In this document: one piece after another, positions 19,457 through 29,881 of the stretch | How positions within the stretch are numbered: the stretch's first letter is position 1 | Layout of the letters: every line of letters begins with the position of its first letter | NCBI RefSeq assembly: GCF_937951745.1 | Contig: NZ_CALFBQ010000003.1 | Span: 1-64,000, forward strand | DNA: 64,000 nt | DNA from: an uncultured Chloroflexus sp. | GTDB lineage: Bacteria; Chloroflexota; Chloroflexia; Chloroflexales; Chloroflexaceae | Direction of reading: 5' to 3' | The notes under the pieces: generated by a model | Seen by the model: only the letters and a program-made list of their open reading frames with translations | Databases searched by the model: none | What the model was told of the DNA's origin: nothing | Program-made: the position numbers and the translations under genes

Positions 19457-19896
19457 ACCTCAGCCAACGGTGCATCAAGAATCAGGCGCCACCAGAGCCA
19501 GCCAGCGGCGAAGAGAACGAACAATCCGAGCAGCCACCACCCAGCGCCGGCCAGCCACAAGTGCCAGAGCGGCTTGGCAACGAGGGTTAGCCCCAACACA
19601 TATCGCCCGGCACCGGTGGCTGGATCGCCGAACAACGAGGCAGGGCCGTTGCTGTCAATGCTCAATCCCCAGAACCCCAGTACCAGCAGTACGAGCGGCG
19701 CAGCCAGCCAGAGTGGTCGCCAATGCCAGCCACGATGCGCGGGAGCGGCGGAGAGGTGCCGTACCACGCGCGCCGATAGATCGGCTGGCGGCGATGCCAT
19801 CGTTGGTTCACCCCACCGCGCCAGCAACGCGCGCGTCTCTGCTTCGACCTCAGCCAGCTCAGCATCGGTCAACTCGCCATCCCTTCTGTGTTCCAT
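19447..19896 (-). CDS. hypothetical membrane protein, possible anti-sigma factor
   Basis: Overlaps downstream end of ECF sigma gene; N-terminal cytosolic segment then TM helices. Confidence 0.55.
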   Translation of the reverse strand: MEHRRDGELTDAELAEVEAETRALLARWGEPTMASPPADLSARVVRHLSAAPAHRGWHWRPLWLAAPLVLLVLGFWGLSIDSNGPASLFGDPATGAGRYVLGLTLVAKPLWHLWLAGAGWWLLGLFVLFAAGWLWWRLILDAPLAEVWQ

Positions 19897-20450
19897 ACCT
19901 CCTCCTCAGCGGCCAGCGCCTCTTGCAGCATTTTACGCGCCCGGTGCAGCCGGGTCTTGACGGTTGCTTCGGTTAAGCCCAAGATCGCGCCAATCTCGTC
20001 ATACGAGAGATCGTACCAGTAGCGGAGCACAGTCACGCTGCGATAACTCTCAGGCAGTCGTTGCAATGCTCGTTGCACCACTTCACGCTGCGCGCTCTGC
20101 AAGGCGCTTCGTTCTGGCCCCGGCTGCGTGCTTGGCAGCCAAAAGGCGACATCTTCCAACGTTAACCAGTTGAATCGTCGCCGGCGCAAGCGATCAATGC
20201 AGTAGTTCGATCCGATCGTAAGCAGCCACGTAACCAGCCGGCGCGACGGATCGTAGCTTGGCAGATGGCGGAATGCGCGTAAGAAGACTTCCTGTACCGC
20301 GTCTTCCGCCTCGAACGCATCGCCCAGCATGCGATAAGCCTGATTATATAAAATACCGGTATAGCGCTGGACAATCGTGGCGCATGCCGATTGATCACCG
20401 GTGCAAGCCCGCTTGACGAGGTCAAGCTCGTCAGATGATGGATCGCTCAC
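19869..20450 (-). CDS. ECF-type RNA polymerase sigma factor
   Basis: QAYRMLGDAFEAEDAVQEVFLRAFRHL, SYDEIGAILGLTEATVKTRLHRARKML. Confidence 0.95.
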   Translation of the reverse strand: MSDPSSDELDLVKRACTGDQSACATIVQRYTGILYNQAYRMLGDAFEAEDAVQEVFLRAFRHLPSYDPSRRLVTWLLTIGSNYCIDRLRRRRFNWLTLEDVAFWLPSTQPGPERSALQSAQREVVQRALQRLPESYRSVTVLRYWYDLSYDEIGAILGLTEATVKTRLHRARKMLQEALAAEEEVWNTEGMAS

Positions 20451-20590
20451 AGGCGCTCCTCACAGATACTATACGACTCACTACGATAAACGTTACCACT
20501 CTGTCAACTTGCAAGAGCGGGCAGGTTCGTGTACCATCATCGTGATTCGGCGGTCGTTCGTATGCCGTCGTTAATCCACTGGAGGATGCT

Positions 20591-20845
20591 GTGGCCGCTA
20601 ACATCAATCGTGAGCAAATTCGTGCCGCGCTGGCCGAGACCGACCCGGCTGTGAGCTTTTATCTCGACCTGAACTCCGGTGAGGTGTTGCGGGTGCCCGA
20701 CACCGATCCAAGCGCCGAGGCGGAAGCGCTGCGCAATCAGGTAATGGAAGGGTATGGCGATCGGTATCGGTATATTCCCGGCGGCAAGGCTAGCCCTACC
20801 GATGCCGATGTGCAGGAATGGCTTGAAGCTGAGGGGCTGGCCTAA
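20591..20845 (+). CDS. small protein with UPF0158-like N-terminus
   Basis: 84 aa; AVSFYLDLNSGEVLRVPD; GTG start. Confidence 0.5.
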   Translation: MAANINREQIRAALAETDPAVSFYLDLNSGEVLRVPDTDPSAEAEALRNQVMEGYGDRYRYIPGGKASPTDADVQEWLEAEGLA

Positions 20846-20858
20846 ATTGGGCATGTTC

Positions 20859-20893
20859 GGCAAGGTGAGATGAGCATTCATCTCTGCCTTGCC
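20859..20893. terminator. bidirectional hairpin between convergent genes
   Basis: GGCAAGG-t-GAGATGA-gcat-TCATCTC-tg-CCTTGCC between convergent ORFs. Confidence 0.55.
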
Positions 20894-20914
20894 CATGCTA
20901 TTGCGGCTGCGCGG

Positions 20915-22192
20915 TTATTGTTTTTCATACGGTTTGCCTACCGCCGCCGGCCCCACAGCGCGGCCAATCAATCCGGCCAGCACAATCATTGTCACCACAT
21001 AGGGGGTAATCTGCAAAAATTGCACTGGCACCGGGCCGCCAAAGACCTGTACCTGTAAGATTTGGAAACGCGTACCTAATGCCTCGGCAAAGCCAAACAG
21101 CATTGCGCCGCCAAAGGCGCCAAACGGCATCCACTTGCCAAAGATCATCGCCGCCAGCGCGATAAAGCCCTTGCCAGCCGTCATTCCGTCGTCAAACTGG
21201 CCCACCGTTTCCAACGAAAACCATGCACCACCTAGCCCGGCAATGCACCCGCTGATAAAGATATTGAAATAGCGCATCCGGTTGACCGCAATGCCAACCG
21301 TGTCAGCGGCTTTAGGATTCTCGCCCACGGCTCGCGTGCGCAAGCCCCAACGGGTCATGAAGAGCACGATGTGGGTCAGGATCACAAGGAGCAGCATAGC
21401 GAAAAAGATCGGCTTGCCGCTGAAAATCAACGTTCCCAACACCGGAATTGATTCGAGTGAGCGGGCAAGGTCGGGAAAACCGGCGTTGGCGAGCAGGCCG
21501 GAAAGCGACGGGAGCGTGATCCGTCCGCCACCTTCAACTACGATATACTGCCGTCTGAGGTAGCCGGTCACACCTATCGCTAAGATATTGACCACCGTAC
21601 CGCTAATAATTTGGTCGGTGCGGAATGAAATTGAGAGTACGCCATGCAAGAGGGCTATGACGCCGCCGATAACAACTGCTCCAATGACGCCAACCCAGAT
21701 ATTGCCGGTGAAAATGAAGATGGCGAAGCCAAAGGCTGCCCCCATCAGCATCATGCCCTCGATGGCGATATTGATCACGCCCGATCGTTCGGCCCAGATT
21801 CCGGCCAATGCCCCAAGCGCCAGCGGTGTGCCGAGGCGTAATGATTCGCTGAGCATCACGGTCGCATTGGTTTGTTTCCCGGCTGCGGCCCAGATCAGAA
21901 TGGCCGGGAACAAGAGCACCGCGCTTGTCCATAGCAGACCGTTGGCCCAGCGTTGGGCGCGATTGCTAAGGCCTAACACACCGGCAATCAGTGCGATCAA
22001 ACCGATAAAGGCTAAGCTCCACGCAGTGGGGAAGGCAATCACCGGTTGCGGCACCGCCAATGCAATGCGGGTCACCACGGTATCGCCCGCCAGTGCCAGC
22101 GGTACGTAGTTGAACAACATCAAAAAGCCCAAGAGGGTAAAGAAACCAGCAATTACTTGCCGGCGGGAGATGCCACGACGGCGTTCACTCAT
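20915..22192 (-). CDS. ABC transporter permease, nucleoside/simple-sugar (BMP-associated) type
   Basis: ERSGVINIAIEGMMLMGAAFGF and AVGENPKAADTVGI motifs, ~10 TM helices; ATG 22192. Confidence 0.9.
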   Translation of the reverse strand: MSERRRGISRRQVIAGFFTLLGFLMLFNYVPLALAGDTVVTRIALAVPQPVIAFPTAWSLAFIGLIALIAGVLGLSNRAQRWANGLLWTSAVLLFPAILIWAAAGKQTNATVMLSESLRLGTPLALGALAGIWAERSGVINIAIEGMMLMGAAFGFAIFIFTGNIWVGVIGAVVIGGVIALLHGVLSISFRTDQIISGTVVNILAIGVTGYLRRQYIVVEGGGRITLPSLSGLLANAGFPDLARSLESIPVLGTLIFSGKPIFFAMLLLVILTHIVLFMTRWGLRTRAVGENPKAADTVGIAVNRMRYFNIFISGCIAGLGGAWFSLETVGQFDDGMTAGKGFIALAAMIFGKWMPFGAFGGAMLFGFAEALGTRFQILQVQVFGGPVPVQFLQITPYVVTMIVLAGLIGRAVGPAAVGKPYEKQ

Positions 22193-22283
22193 TGACAACG
22201 TCCTTTCCTGCTTGCACTTGCAACCGATATGATACCATAAGCAATCATCTTCTGGAATAGCGCCTAATGCTCGAACATAGCCT

Positions 22284-22865
22284 ATGACTGAGTCTGAACA
22301 CGTCGCACCTCTAACCAATGCCGGTTCACCAGACCAGCCGGCGCTCTTTCCCGATCCGGCGCCACCCTCGTTGGCGCAACTGATCGAAGCGGTGCTCTTC
22401 GTTGCCGGCGAACCGGTGACGATCGAGCAATTAGCGCGTGTGTTAGAGGCGCCGCTCGCGCAAATGACCGCAGCTATTGATGAATTGAGCCAAAGCTATG
22501 CGCAGCGCGGGATTCGCCTTCAGCGCCACGGCGATCAGGTGCTGTTGGTCAGCGCGCCGGAAGCGGCGCCGGCCATTCGCCGCTTGCTCGGTGTGCAACA
22601 CGGCCAGCGTTTGTCACATGCCGCGCTCGAGACGCTCGCGATTATTGCCTATCGCCAACCTATCACGCGCGCCCAGATCGATGCCATTCGCGGCGTTGAT
22701 AGCAGTGCGGCGCTACGGGCGTTGCTGGCGCGCGATCTGATCTGTGAGGCTGGCCGCCTCGAAACGCTGGGCCGGCCTATCCTCTACGCCACGACGCCGG
22801 CGTTTCTCCAACAATTTGGTTTAACGAGCCTTGCCGATCTGCCGCCGGTTGATCTCCCGGAATAA
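22284..22865 (+). CDS. scpB: segregation and condensation protein B
   Basis: LIEAVLFVAGEPVTIEQLA, LSHAALETLAIIAYRQPITRAQIDAIRGVDS. Confidence 0.93.
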   Translation: MTESEHVAPLTNAGSPDQPALFPDPAPPSLAQLIEAVLFVAGEPVTIEQLARVLEAPLAQMTAAIDELSQSYAQRGIRLQRHGDQVLLVSAPEAAPAIRRLLGVQHGQRLSHAALETLAIIAYRQPITRAQIDAIRGVDSSAALRALLARDLICEAGRLETLGRPILYATTPAFLQQFGLTSLADLPPVDLPE

Positions 22866-23341
22866 TGGCGCAGTGGCTGTTATCGCTGCGCCATGACTCT
22901 ATCCACGGTCTTCTCCCCGCCTGTCCACTTGTTATCCACATGAAAAGTAGGGTGATCGCGCTTGTTGCTCGATTAGTGACAAGCGCACCAAGATGCGCTA
23001 AAATGGAAACTGTGCGGCAAATTGGTTGCCGGTTTATCCACAATTATCCACAATTTAATCTCAACATAACGCAGTCTCTATCTCGCTACGATCACAAGAA
23101 ACAAGCCTCTACCACATCTCATTACTATAAGGAACATTTATAGATCTCCCGCATTATGTTGCTTGAAATATGGGGGCAGATCGAGTATGATCACACCACG
23201 TCAACTGAAGACTTGCTGCCCGCTCTCACCACGAGCGCACTGAGCCTGAGATGTTAACTGCTGCATTGCCGATCCCGCGTTTCGGCGCGGGTGATTCATT
23301 ATGTGCGTGATGGTCAAGCGCGGCTCGCAAGGAGGCGCAGT
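22866..23341. other. putative origin of replication (oriC)
   Basis: Three TTATCCACA DnaA boxes (22932-22940, 23034-23042, 23044-23052), an AT-rich stretch after them, directly upstream of dnaA. Confidence 0.75.
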
Positions 23342-24781
23342 GTGAACCTAACTCAAATCTGGAAAGCAACATTGAACGCCCTGCAATCGCAAGTTTCGCG
23401 CCATGATTACGATGCGCTCCTGCGATCGGCAACCCTGTTGTCGCTTAACAGCGGCGTAGCGCGGATTGGGGTCTCGTCACTGGCTCAGAAAGAAGGGCTG
23501 GAAAACCGGTTGTTAATGCCGCTCCGCAACGTGCTGACGCGGGTCGTTGGCTACTCGGTGCAAGTGCAGGTGCTGATTTCTAACCCATCGTTGCGCCCTG
23601 AATTGCTTCCTGCCTCGTTTAACGGGTCGCGGTTTGCTGCTGAACCTGAACCGATGATCGTCGAATCTTCCGCGCCGGCCTTTATGCCCGGCAATGGCGC
23701 CAGCGAGCGCGCTGTCCAACTCGATTTGGCCAGCGCAATGCGTTCAGGGATGCTTAATCCCAAATATACGTTCTCTAGCTTTATTGTCGGTTCGAGCAAC
23801 CGCTTGGCCCACGCCGCTTGTCTCGCTGTGGCCGATAACCCCGGCCAAGCTTATAACCCGCTTTTCCTGTATGGCGGCGTTGGCTTGGGTAAGACCCACT
23901 TGCTCCACGCGATCGGCAATCGCGTGCTCGATCGCGATCCCGAAATTAATGTGCTGTACGTTTCGTCTGAGAAATTTACCAACGACTTGATCAATGCCAT
24001 TCGCCGCCAGCAGACCGAAGAGTTCCGTATGCGCTACCGGAATATCGACGTGCTGCTGATCGACGACATTCAATTTATTGCCGGCAAAGACGCCACCCAA
24101 GAAGAGTTTTTCCATACCTTTAATACGCTCCATTCAGCAGCGAAGCATATTGTGATTAGCTCTGATCGCCCACCTAAAGCGATTCTGACCCTCGAAGAGC
24201 GGCTGCGTTCGCGCTTTGAGTGGGGTTTGATCGTTGATGTCCAGCCGCCCGATCTTGAAACACGCACCGCGATTCTGCGCGCTAAGGCCGAGCAGATGAG
24301 CGTGCATGTGCCTGATGAAGTGATCGATTTTTTAGCCCATAAGATTCAGAGCAATATCCGCGAACTTGAAGGCAGCCTGAACCGGGTTGCGGCCTACGCC
24401 GAACTCAACCGGTTGCCGATTACCATCGATACGGCAACGGCTGCGCTGGCCGATCTGTTGGGCAATCAGCGCCGCCGCCGCGTCAGCGCCGAGGCGATTT
24501 TGCAGGTGGTGAGCGAACATTACGGGATCGAAGTTGAGCAACTGCGCGCTCGCAACCGCTCGCGCCACGTGGTGGTGCCGCGTCAAGTCGCGATGTATTT
24601 GCTGCGCGAAGAGACCGAGAGTTCGTTGGTTGATATCGGTAATCTGCTCGGTGGGCGTGACCATACCACAGTTATGTATGGTTGCGAGAAGATTGCTGAG
24701 GAAATTAATACCGATAGTCATTTGCGTAATGAAGTCATGACGATCCGGGAACGGATCCAGATGATGCGCGGCGTGTCATAA
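23342..24781 (+). CDS. dnaA: chromosomal replication initiator protein DnaA
   Basis: GTG 23342 after [46 protein letters not shown]. Confidence 0.97.
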   Translation: MNLTQIWKATLNALQSQVSRHDYDALLRSATLLSLNSGVARIGVSSLAQKEGLENRLLMPLRNVLTRVVGYSVQVQVLISNPSLRPELLPASFNGSRFAAEPEPMIVESSAPAFMPGNGASERAVQLDLASAMRSGMLNPKYTFSSFIVGSSNRLAHAACLAVADNPGQAYNPLFLYGGVGLGKTHLLHAIGNRVLDRDPEINVLYVSSEKFTNDLINAIRRQQTEEFRMRYRNIDVLLIDDIQFIAGKDATQEEFFHTFNTLHSAAKHIVISSDRPPKAILTLEERLRSRFEWGLIVDVQPPDLETRTAILRAKAEQMSVHVPDEVIDFLAHKIQSNIRELEGSLNRVAAYAELNRLPITIDTATAALADLLGNQRRRRVSAEAILQVVSEHYGIEVEQLRARNRSRHVVVPRQVAMYLLREETESSLVDIGNLLGGRDHTTVMYGCEKIAEEINTDSHLRNEVMTIRERIQMMRGVS

Positions 24782-24816
24782 GGATATAACAACGCTATGC
24801 TCCTACGACACGCCGC
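24768..24816 (+). terminator. possible dnaA terminator hairpin
   Basis: GCGGCGTGTC ... GACACGCCGC perfect 10-bp stem followed by CCTTTT, overlapping the stop codon. Confidence 0.45.
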
Positions 24817-24828
24817 CCTTTTGGCTCA

Positions 24829-26097
24829 ATGCTGTTGATGAACCGGTTCGATCGCCTCTTGTGGCTGCTTACCCTGATCGGTTTGGCGATCCGGGTAGCA
24901 GCCGTTTTGGTGCTCAATGACTATCGCGCGCCAATCACCGCCGAATACGGGATTGTGGCCCACAATCTGGTTGCCGGCAAGGGGTTTTCCGGCGGCGGCT
25001 GGCTTGGCCCCGAACAGCCGACGGCGCTCAATACACCGCTCTACCCGTTATTTCTGGCGTTTTGGTTATGGATCGGCATACCCCTGCCGTTTCTTGCCGT
25101 TGAGTTGGCGCAGGCAGTCCTCTCAGCCCTTATCATTTACTTGATCGGCAAGATTGCTGCCCGGGTGTTCGCGCCAGCGGTTGGGGCTATCTCGGCGGTG
25201 GCGACAACGTTCTATCCGCCCTTGATCTATTTCTGTAAGCAGATTTCGCCGGCTATCTTGACAGCGTTTTTTACTGCGCTCGTTTTTTATGCTATCGTAC
25301 TGTTTTTTGCCCATCCGGGCCGAAAACGCGCGACGTTGCTCGGCGCGGTGTGGGGCGTTGGTCTGCTAGCTGAGCCGATCTTGCTGGTGGCTGCGCCGGG
25401 GGCGACCTTGCTCTATTGGTTCCGGCAAACACCGTCAGCCCGGCAACGGAGTACGTTGCTGCTTGCCGGTGCTGCGTTGGTCGCAGTGGTCATTGTCGCG
25501 CCGTGGACGGTGCGCAACTATCTGGTGTTTCACCGCTTGGTGCCGCTCAAAACCTCGTTTGGGCTCAATTTCTGGATGGGCAATAATCCCAATGCTACCG
25601 GCTTTCTCTACACTATGGCTGGCGAACCGATGCCGAATACGCTCGCGCCTGAGCGAGCAGCCTATCTCGCTTCCCTTAACGAAGCCGAGCGCTATGCCGT
25701 GTTGCAGCAGGAAGCGTGGCAGTGGATCGCTGCCCATCCCGATCGCTTCCTTGAGCTGACCATCAAGCGGATCGGCTATCTGTGGCTGATTTCGCCAACC
25801 TTCCAGATCACCAGCGAAAACATTGCTGAGCCGGGCTACTTTTACCTCATACGCTACGCGATCCAGATCCCCCTGTTGCTGTTAGCTGTGATTGGCGCAG
25901 TGATCGCGTATCGGTGCTACCGGGCAGCGTTGCTGCTCTGCCTCTGGTGGCTGGTTGCGTTTACCGTACCCTACGCGATCTCGGTGGCCGGCAATACTCG
26001 TTATCGGCTGCCGGTCGAGCCGATCTTGCTGATGTTGGCGGCGGTTGTGGGTTCGGTGGTGCTAACATGGTGGCAGGGTCGTCGCGTTCATAGATAA
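24829..26097 (+). CDS. glycosyltransferase family 39-like membrane protein
   Basis: N-terminal RVAAVLVLNDYRAPITAEYGIVAHNLVAGKGFS and many TM helices; start 24829 or 24838. Confidence 0.75.
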   Translation: MLLMNRFDRLLWLLTLIGLAIRVAAVLVLNDYRAPITAEYGIVAHNLVAGKGFSGGGWLGPEQPTALNTPLYPLFLAFWLWIGIPLPFLAVELAQAVLSALIIYLIGKIAARVFAPAVGAISAVATTFYPPLIYFCKQISPAILTAFFTALVFYAIVLFFAHPGRKRATLLGAVWGVGLLAEPILLVAAPGATLLYWFRQTPSARQRSTLLLAGAALVAVVIVAPWTVRNYLVFHRLVPLKTSFGLNFWMGNNPNATGFLYTMAGEPMPNTLAPERAAYLASLNEAERYAVLQQEAWQWIAAHPDRFLELTIKRIGYLWLISPTFQITSENIAEPGYFYLIRYAIQIPLLLLAVIGAVIAYRCYRAALLLCLWWLVAFTVPYAISVAGNTRYRLPVEPILLMLAAVVGSVVLTWWQGRRVHR

Positions 26098-26117
26098 CTT
26101 CACCTCGCCGGGTGGCT

Positions 26118-27506
26118 TTACTTAAGTAGATTGATCGCCGCTTGCAATTGGGGATCTTCTTCCGGCGGGAAACGCCACCATTCCGCTTCAATCAGCACAT
26201 CAGGTATGATGCCGATGCCCTCGATCAGCGTGCCATCGGGTAGTTGATAAGCGACTTCGGCCAGTAGCAAACGTGATCCATCGCTAAAATCGTACCCGTA
26301 GAGATTTTCGGTATTGCCCGCCGACGGTACGCCGACAATGGTGGCTTGGCGCAACACTCGCATTCCGGCTGCGAACATCTCAGCGGCGCTCGCCGTCTCG
26401 TTACTGACGAGCACCACCACCGGGATGTTGGTGAGACCGGGGATCGCGCGTCCGCGCGGAATCCGCTGCTCTTCCCGATCGCGCCGCCCAACCGATGCGC
26501 CGATGCTGCCGCCGTCGTGGAAGAGAGCGATAATGTTGCGCATCACGTGAATATAACCGCCGCTGTTGTCGCGCACATCGATAATCATCCCGCGCACCGG
26601 CGCGCCAGCCAGCAGGTTGGTGAGTGCGTCACGGGCTTGCACGTCGGCGTTATCGACATAAAAACTAGGAATGGTGAGCAAGCCAATGTCGCCGGTCAAC
26701 CGCTCGGCAGTTACCCGATTGAAGATGGCGATATCGATCACTGCCCGCATCACCTCAACCTCCCGCAGCGGTTCGTCGCCGCGCTTGATCGTCAGTCGCA
26801 CCGTGGTGCCGGGGATGCCGCGCACCGCGCCAATCGCGCCGGCAGGGCCAAACGCATTGGGGTCATTAAACGGAATGCCATTTACCGCTACAATTAGGTC
26901 ACGCGGACGCAACCCGACCTGATCGGCTGGCCCGCCGGCAACGACGCGCGTGATCAAACCGCCTTCATCAATTGTGCGCACACTCACACCAATGCCGCCA
27001 TACTGCAATTGGCCACGCGCTTCGGCGATCTGAGCCGCCACTTCCTGCGGTGATTCGTATCGCGAATGGTCGTCGCCAAGCTGCGCGATCATATCGCGCA
27101 TCATCGCGTAAAATTCCTCGGGTGTTGTTGCTGCCTCAACCTTAGGTTGCAGTTCGGCGCGTACTGCCTGCCAATCGAGGCCGTTATAATCTTCGTACAA
27201 ATAATTGTCGCGCACCGTCTCCCATACTTGCTGGAAAATTTGTAGGCGCTGATCCCGGCTGAGCGGGGCTAGCGTCGGGGTTGGCGCGATGGTTGCTACC
27301 GGTGGCGCTGGCGTCGGCGAAAGATTCAGTCCGCTTGTTGCGCCGCCAGCCGGTGCAGGGGTTTCAGCCGGCAATGGGATTCGGGTAGCTGGCGCAGCGG
27401 GCCGGCTGTAGCTGGTGGTCGTTGGCTCGGGTTCGCTGCGCACGAATGTGCAGCCAGTAATTACTAGCGTGGTCAGGAACAGCAGAATGATTCGTAGGCG
27501 ATGCAT
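26118..27506 (-). CDS. S41 family C-terminal processing peptidase, predicted lipoprotein
   Basis: Lipobox-like LVITGC, PDZ segment GGIGVSVRTIDEGGLI, catalytic region VVLVSNETASAAEMFAAGMR. Confidence 0.9.
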   Translation of the reverse strand: MHRLRIILLFLTTLVITGCTFVRSEPEPTTTSYSRPAAPATRIPLPAETPAPAGGATSGLNLSPTPAPPVATIAPTPTLAPLSRDQRLQIFQQVWETVRDNYLYEDYNGLDWQAVRAELQPKVEAATTPEEFYAMMRDMIAQLGDDHSRYESPQEVAAQIAEARGQLQYGGIGVSVRTIDEGGLITRVVAGGPADQVGLRPRDLIVAVNGIPFNDPNAFGPAGAIGAVRGIPGTTVRLTIKRGDEPLREVEVMRAVIDIAIFNRVTAERLTGDIGLLTIPSFYVDNADVQARDALTNLLAGAPVRGMIIDVRDNSGGYIHVMRNIIALFHDGGSIGASVGRRDREEQRIPRGRAIPGLTNIPVVVLVSNETASAAEMFAAGMRVLRQATIVGVPSAGNTENLYGYDFSDGSRLLLAEVAYQLPDGTLIEGIGIIPDVLIEAEWWRFPPEEDPQLQAAINLLK

Positions 27507-27637
27507 AACTTTTATAACTATAGATGCCCTTGGTTCGGAGCAAGTTGCTGCTCAACTGTATGATACCATTAGCGTTATGCCTGCGCGGTGAGAGCTTGCT
27601 TAGGAAGGTGGCGCTGGCATGAGACGCGAGAGACCGT

Positions 27638-28774
27638 ATGTTGCCAGATATTCAATTCGTGCAACGACCGGGGATGATCGAATTCGGCTGGGGCCATCTT
27701 GCCGCTGAGCTGTTGCCACGCGCCGAAGTGTTGCGCGCCGCAACGTGGACTTTGACCAACGATGCGCCGGCAGCGTTGACCTATGGCTACGCTCAAGGGC
27801 CGGGCCGGTTGCTGGCCCTGCTGGCCGAGCGCTTTGCTGTGCCCGAAACCGAGCTGATGATTACCGGCGGCACCTCACAGGCGCTCGATATGCTCTGCAA
27901 GCAATTCACCAAACCGGGTGACGTGGTGCTAGTCGAAGCGCCCACCTACCATCTGGCCTTGCGGATCTTTCGTGACCACGGTCTCCGTTGTGTGACGGTA
28001 CCGGGTGATCAGCAGGGGTTGCACGTGACCGCAGTGACGGCGCTCGTCAAGCTCTTGCGTAGCCGGGGCGAACGGATCGCTTTTCTCTATCTGGTTCCGA
28101 CCTACAACAATCCTAGCGGCGTCACCTTGCATGCTAAGCGGCGGGCTGAATTGGCCCGCTTGGCGACGGCGTTAGAATTGACTGTGATCGAAGATGAAGC
28201 ATACGCCGAGTTATGGTACGACGCGCCGCCGCCGCCGCCGATTGCGAGCTTCGCCCCCGGCGGTCCGCTCATCCGGCTGGGCAGCTTTGCCAAAGTGTTG
28301 GCTCCCGGTCTCCGGTTAGGCTGGATGCAAGCGCCGGCAGCCGCGATTCAACGCTGCACCCAAGCGGGTATGCTCGACAGTGGCGGCGGAGTCAACCATT
28401 TCACGGCCCACGTGGTATTGGCTCTCTTGCAAGCCGGCGATTTTGAGCCGCATCTGCTACATTTGCGGGCTGCACTACAGGTGCGCCGCAATTCGCTCTT
28501 GGCTGCGCTGGCCCGCTCGATGCCGGCTGGCGTCACATGGCGTCCGCCGCTAGGTGGTTTTTTTGTCTGGATGCGCGCGCCGGCACCGATTGATACCACA
28601 GCACTGCTGTGCCAAGCCGAAGCGGCGGGTGTTTCCTACGTTCCCGGTGAACGGTTTTATGCCAATGGCGGCGGGCGTAACGAGCTACGGTTAGCATTCT
28701 CGATGTTGCCGGAAGCTGATATGGTTGAAGGCGCGCGCCGCTTGGGTCAGGTGTTGAAGCGAGCGATCGGTTAG
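27638..28774 (+). CDS. PLP-dependent aminotransferase, class I/II (MocR-like aminotransferase domain)
   Basis: YGYAQGPGRLLALLAER, VEAPTYHLAL, YLVPTYNNPSG, LGSFAKVLAPGLRLGW. Confidence 0.92.
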   Translation: MLPDIQFVQRPGMIEFGWGHLAAELLPRAEVLRAATWTLTNDAPAALTYGYAQGPGRLLALLAERFAVPETELMITGGTSQALDMLCKQFTKPGDVVLVEAPTYHLALRIFRDHGLRCVTVPGDQQGLHVTAVTALVKLLRSRGERIAFLYLVPTYNNPSGVTLHAKRRAELARLATALELTVIEDEAYAELWYDAPPPPPIASFAPGGPLIRLGSFAKVLAPGLRLGWMQAPAAAIQRCTQAGMLDSGGGVNHFTAHVVLALLQAGDFEPHLLHLRAALQVRRNSLLAALARSMPAGVTWRPPLGGFFVWMRAPAPIDTTALLCQAEAAGVSYVPGERFYANGGGRNELRLAFSMLPEADMVEGARRLGQVLKRAIG

Positions 28775-28866
28775 CGTAAGCCCGCCGGCCCGCCAAAAGA
28801 ATTGGGCCGCGGGCCGCCAGCCCACCAGCAACAGTTGTCGCGCTGCCAGACCGTTTGGAATAACGC

Positions 28867-29796
28867 ATGCCTCCCATCTCTGTTTCGCTTTTACTAACTA
28901 GCAATGATACTGGCCGTCCGCTCGGCGACATCGCCGCCGAACGCTTGGGAGACGCTGGCCGGCAAGCTGCTGCTCGGGGTGGTCTGTGGTTGTGCCGGCG
29001 TCGGGTTACGCCTGACACGCCCGCAGTAACCGGCGAGACGCTGATAGTGCGGCTGCCACCGGTTGGTGGCTACTGCGATGCGCCAGTAACGTTTGCTCAT
29101 ATCATCTACGAAGACGATGATTTGTTGGTGATCAACAAACCGCCCGCCTGCTACGTCGGTGATACGCCATGGGATGCGCAGGGTAGTGTGTTGGCGGTCT
29201 TGACGCGGTTGCTCGCCGCGCGCGATGGCCAAGCGCCAAATCTCCATCTTGCCCACCAACTCGACTTCGGCACCTCAGGGATTCTCGTGCTCAGCAAGCA
29301 TCCCCGCGCCAATGCGCCGCTCCATACCGCGTTCAACCGTGGGCAGGTGCAGAAACGATATTTAGCTGTCTGTACTGGATATATGCCGGTTGAGACAGAA
29401 CTCGTGACCGGCCATGGCCGCGCTGCCGGTGGGCGCTGGCGCCTCTACGATCAGTCAGAGATCGGGCGAGTGTTGCCTAACGGCCAACGCGTCAAATTGG
29501 CGCATACCCGCTTCATGCTGCGCCGTCAATTCGCCCAAGCCGCCCTTGTATGGGCCATTCCTTTGACCGGGCGCACTCATCAAATTCGCCTCCACCTCGC
29601 AGCGTTGGGCTGCCCAATCCTCGGCGATGAACGCTATGGCGGGCCAACGGTGGTTGCCGGTCTGCAGCTAACTCATTCGCTCCTTCACGCTGCCGAACTC
29701 AGCTTGCCGCATCCGCGTGATGGCAGGCTGCTGCATCTCTTCTGCCCGCCGCCGCCAGTGTTTGTGACATCTGTTTCCCATCTCGCCGGCGGCTAG
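28867..29796 (+). CDS. RluA-family pseudouridine synthase
   Basis: IIYEDDDLLVINKPPA, HQLDFGTSGILVLSKHPRANAPL, GRTHQIRLHLAALGCPILGDERYG. Confidence 0.92.
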   Translation: MPPISVSLLLTSNDTGRPLGDIAAERLGDAGRQAAARGGLWLCRRRVTPDTPAVTGETLIVRLPPVGGYCDAPVTFAHIIYEDDDLLVINKPPACYVGDTPWDAQGSVLAVLTRLLAARDGQAPNLHLAHQLDFGTSGILVLSKHPRANAPLHTAFNRGQVQKRYLAVCTGYMPVETELVTGHGRAAGGRWRLYDQSEIGRVLPNGQRVKLAHTRFMLRRQFAQAALVWAIPLTGRTHQIRLHLAALGCPILGDERYGGPTVVAGLQLTHSLLHAAELSLPHPRDGRLLHLFCPPPPVFVTSVSHLAGG

Positions 29797-29881
29797 GTGC
29801 GCGGCGCTGTGCTACAATGTCCGCAATATCTTAGCATCGTCGCTATGCACCTAGCATCGCTGTTGTTCTCTGAATTCACCA

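Noticed and set aside
21588-22109. 173-aa plus-strand ORF opposite the ABC permease
   Set aside because: Antisense shadow, low-complexity translation
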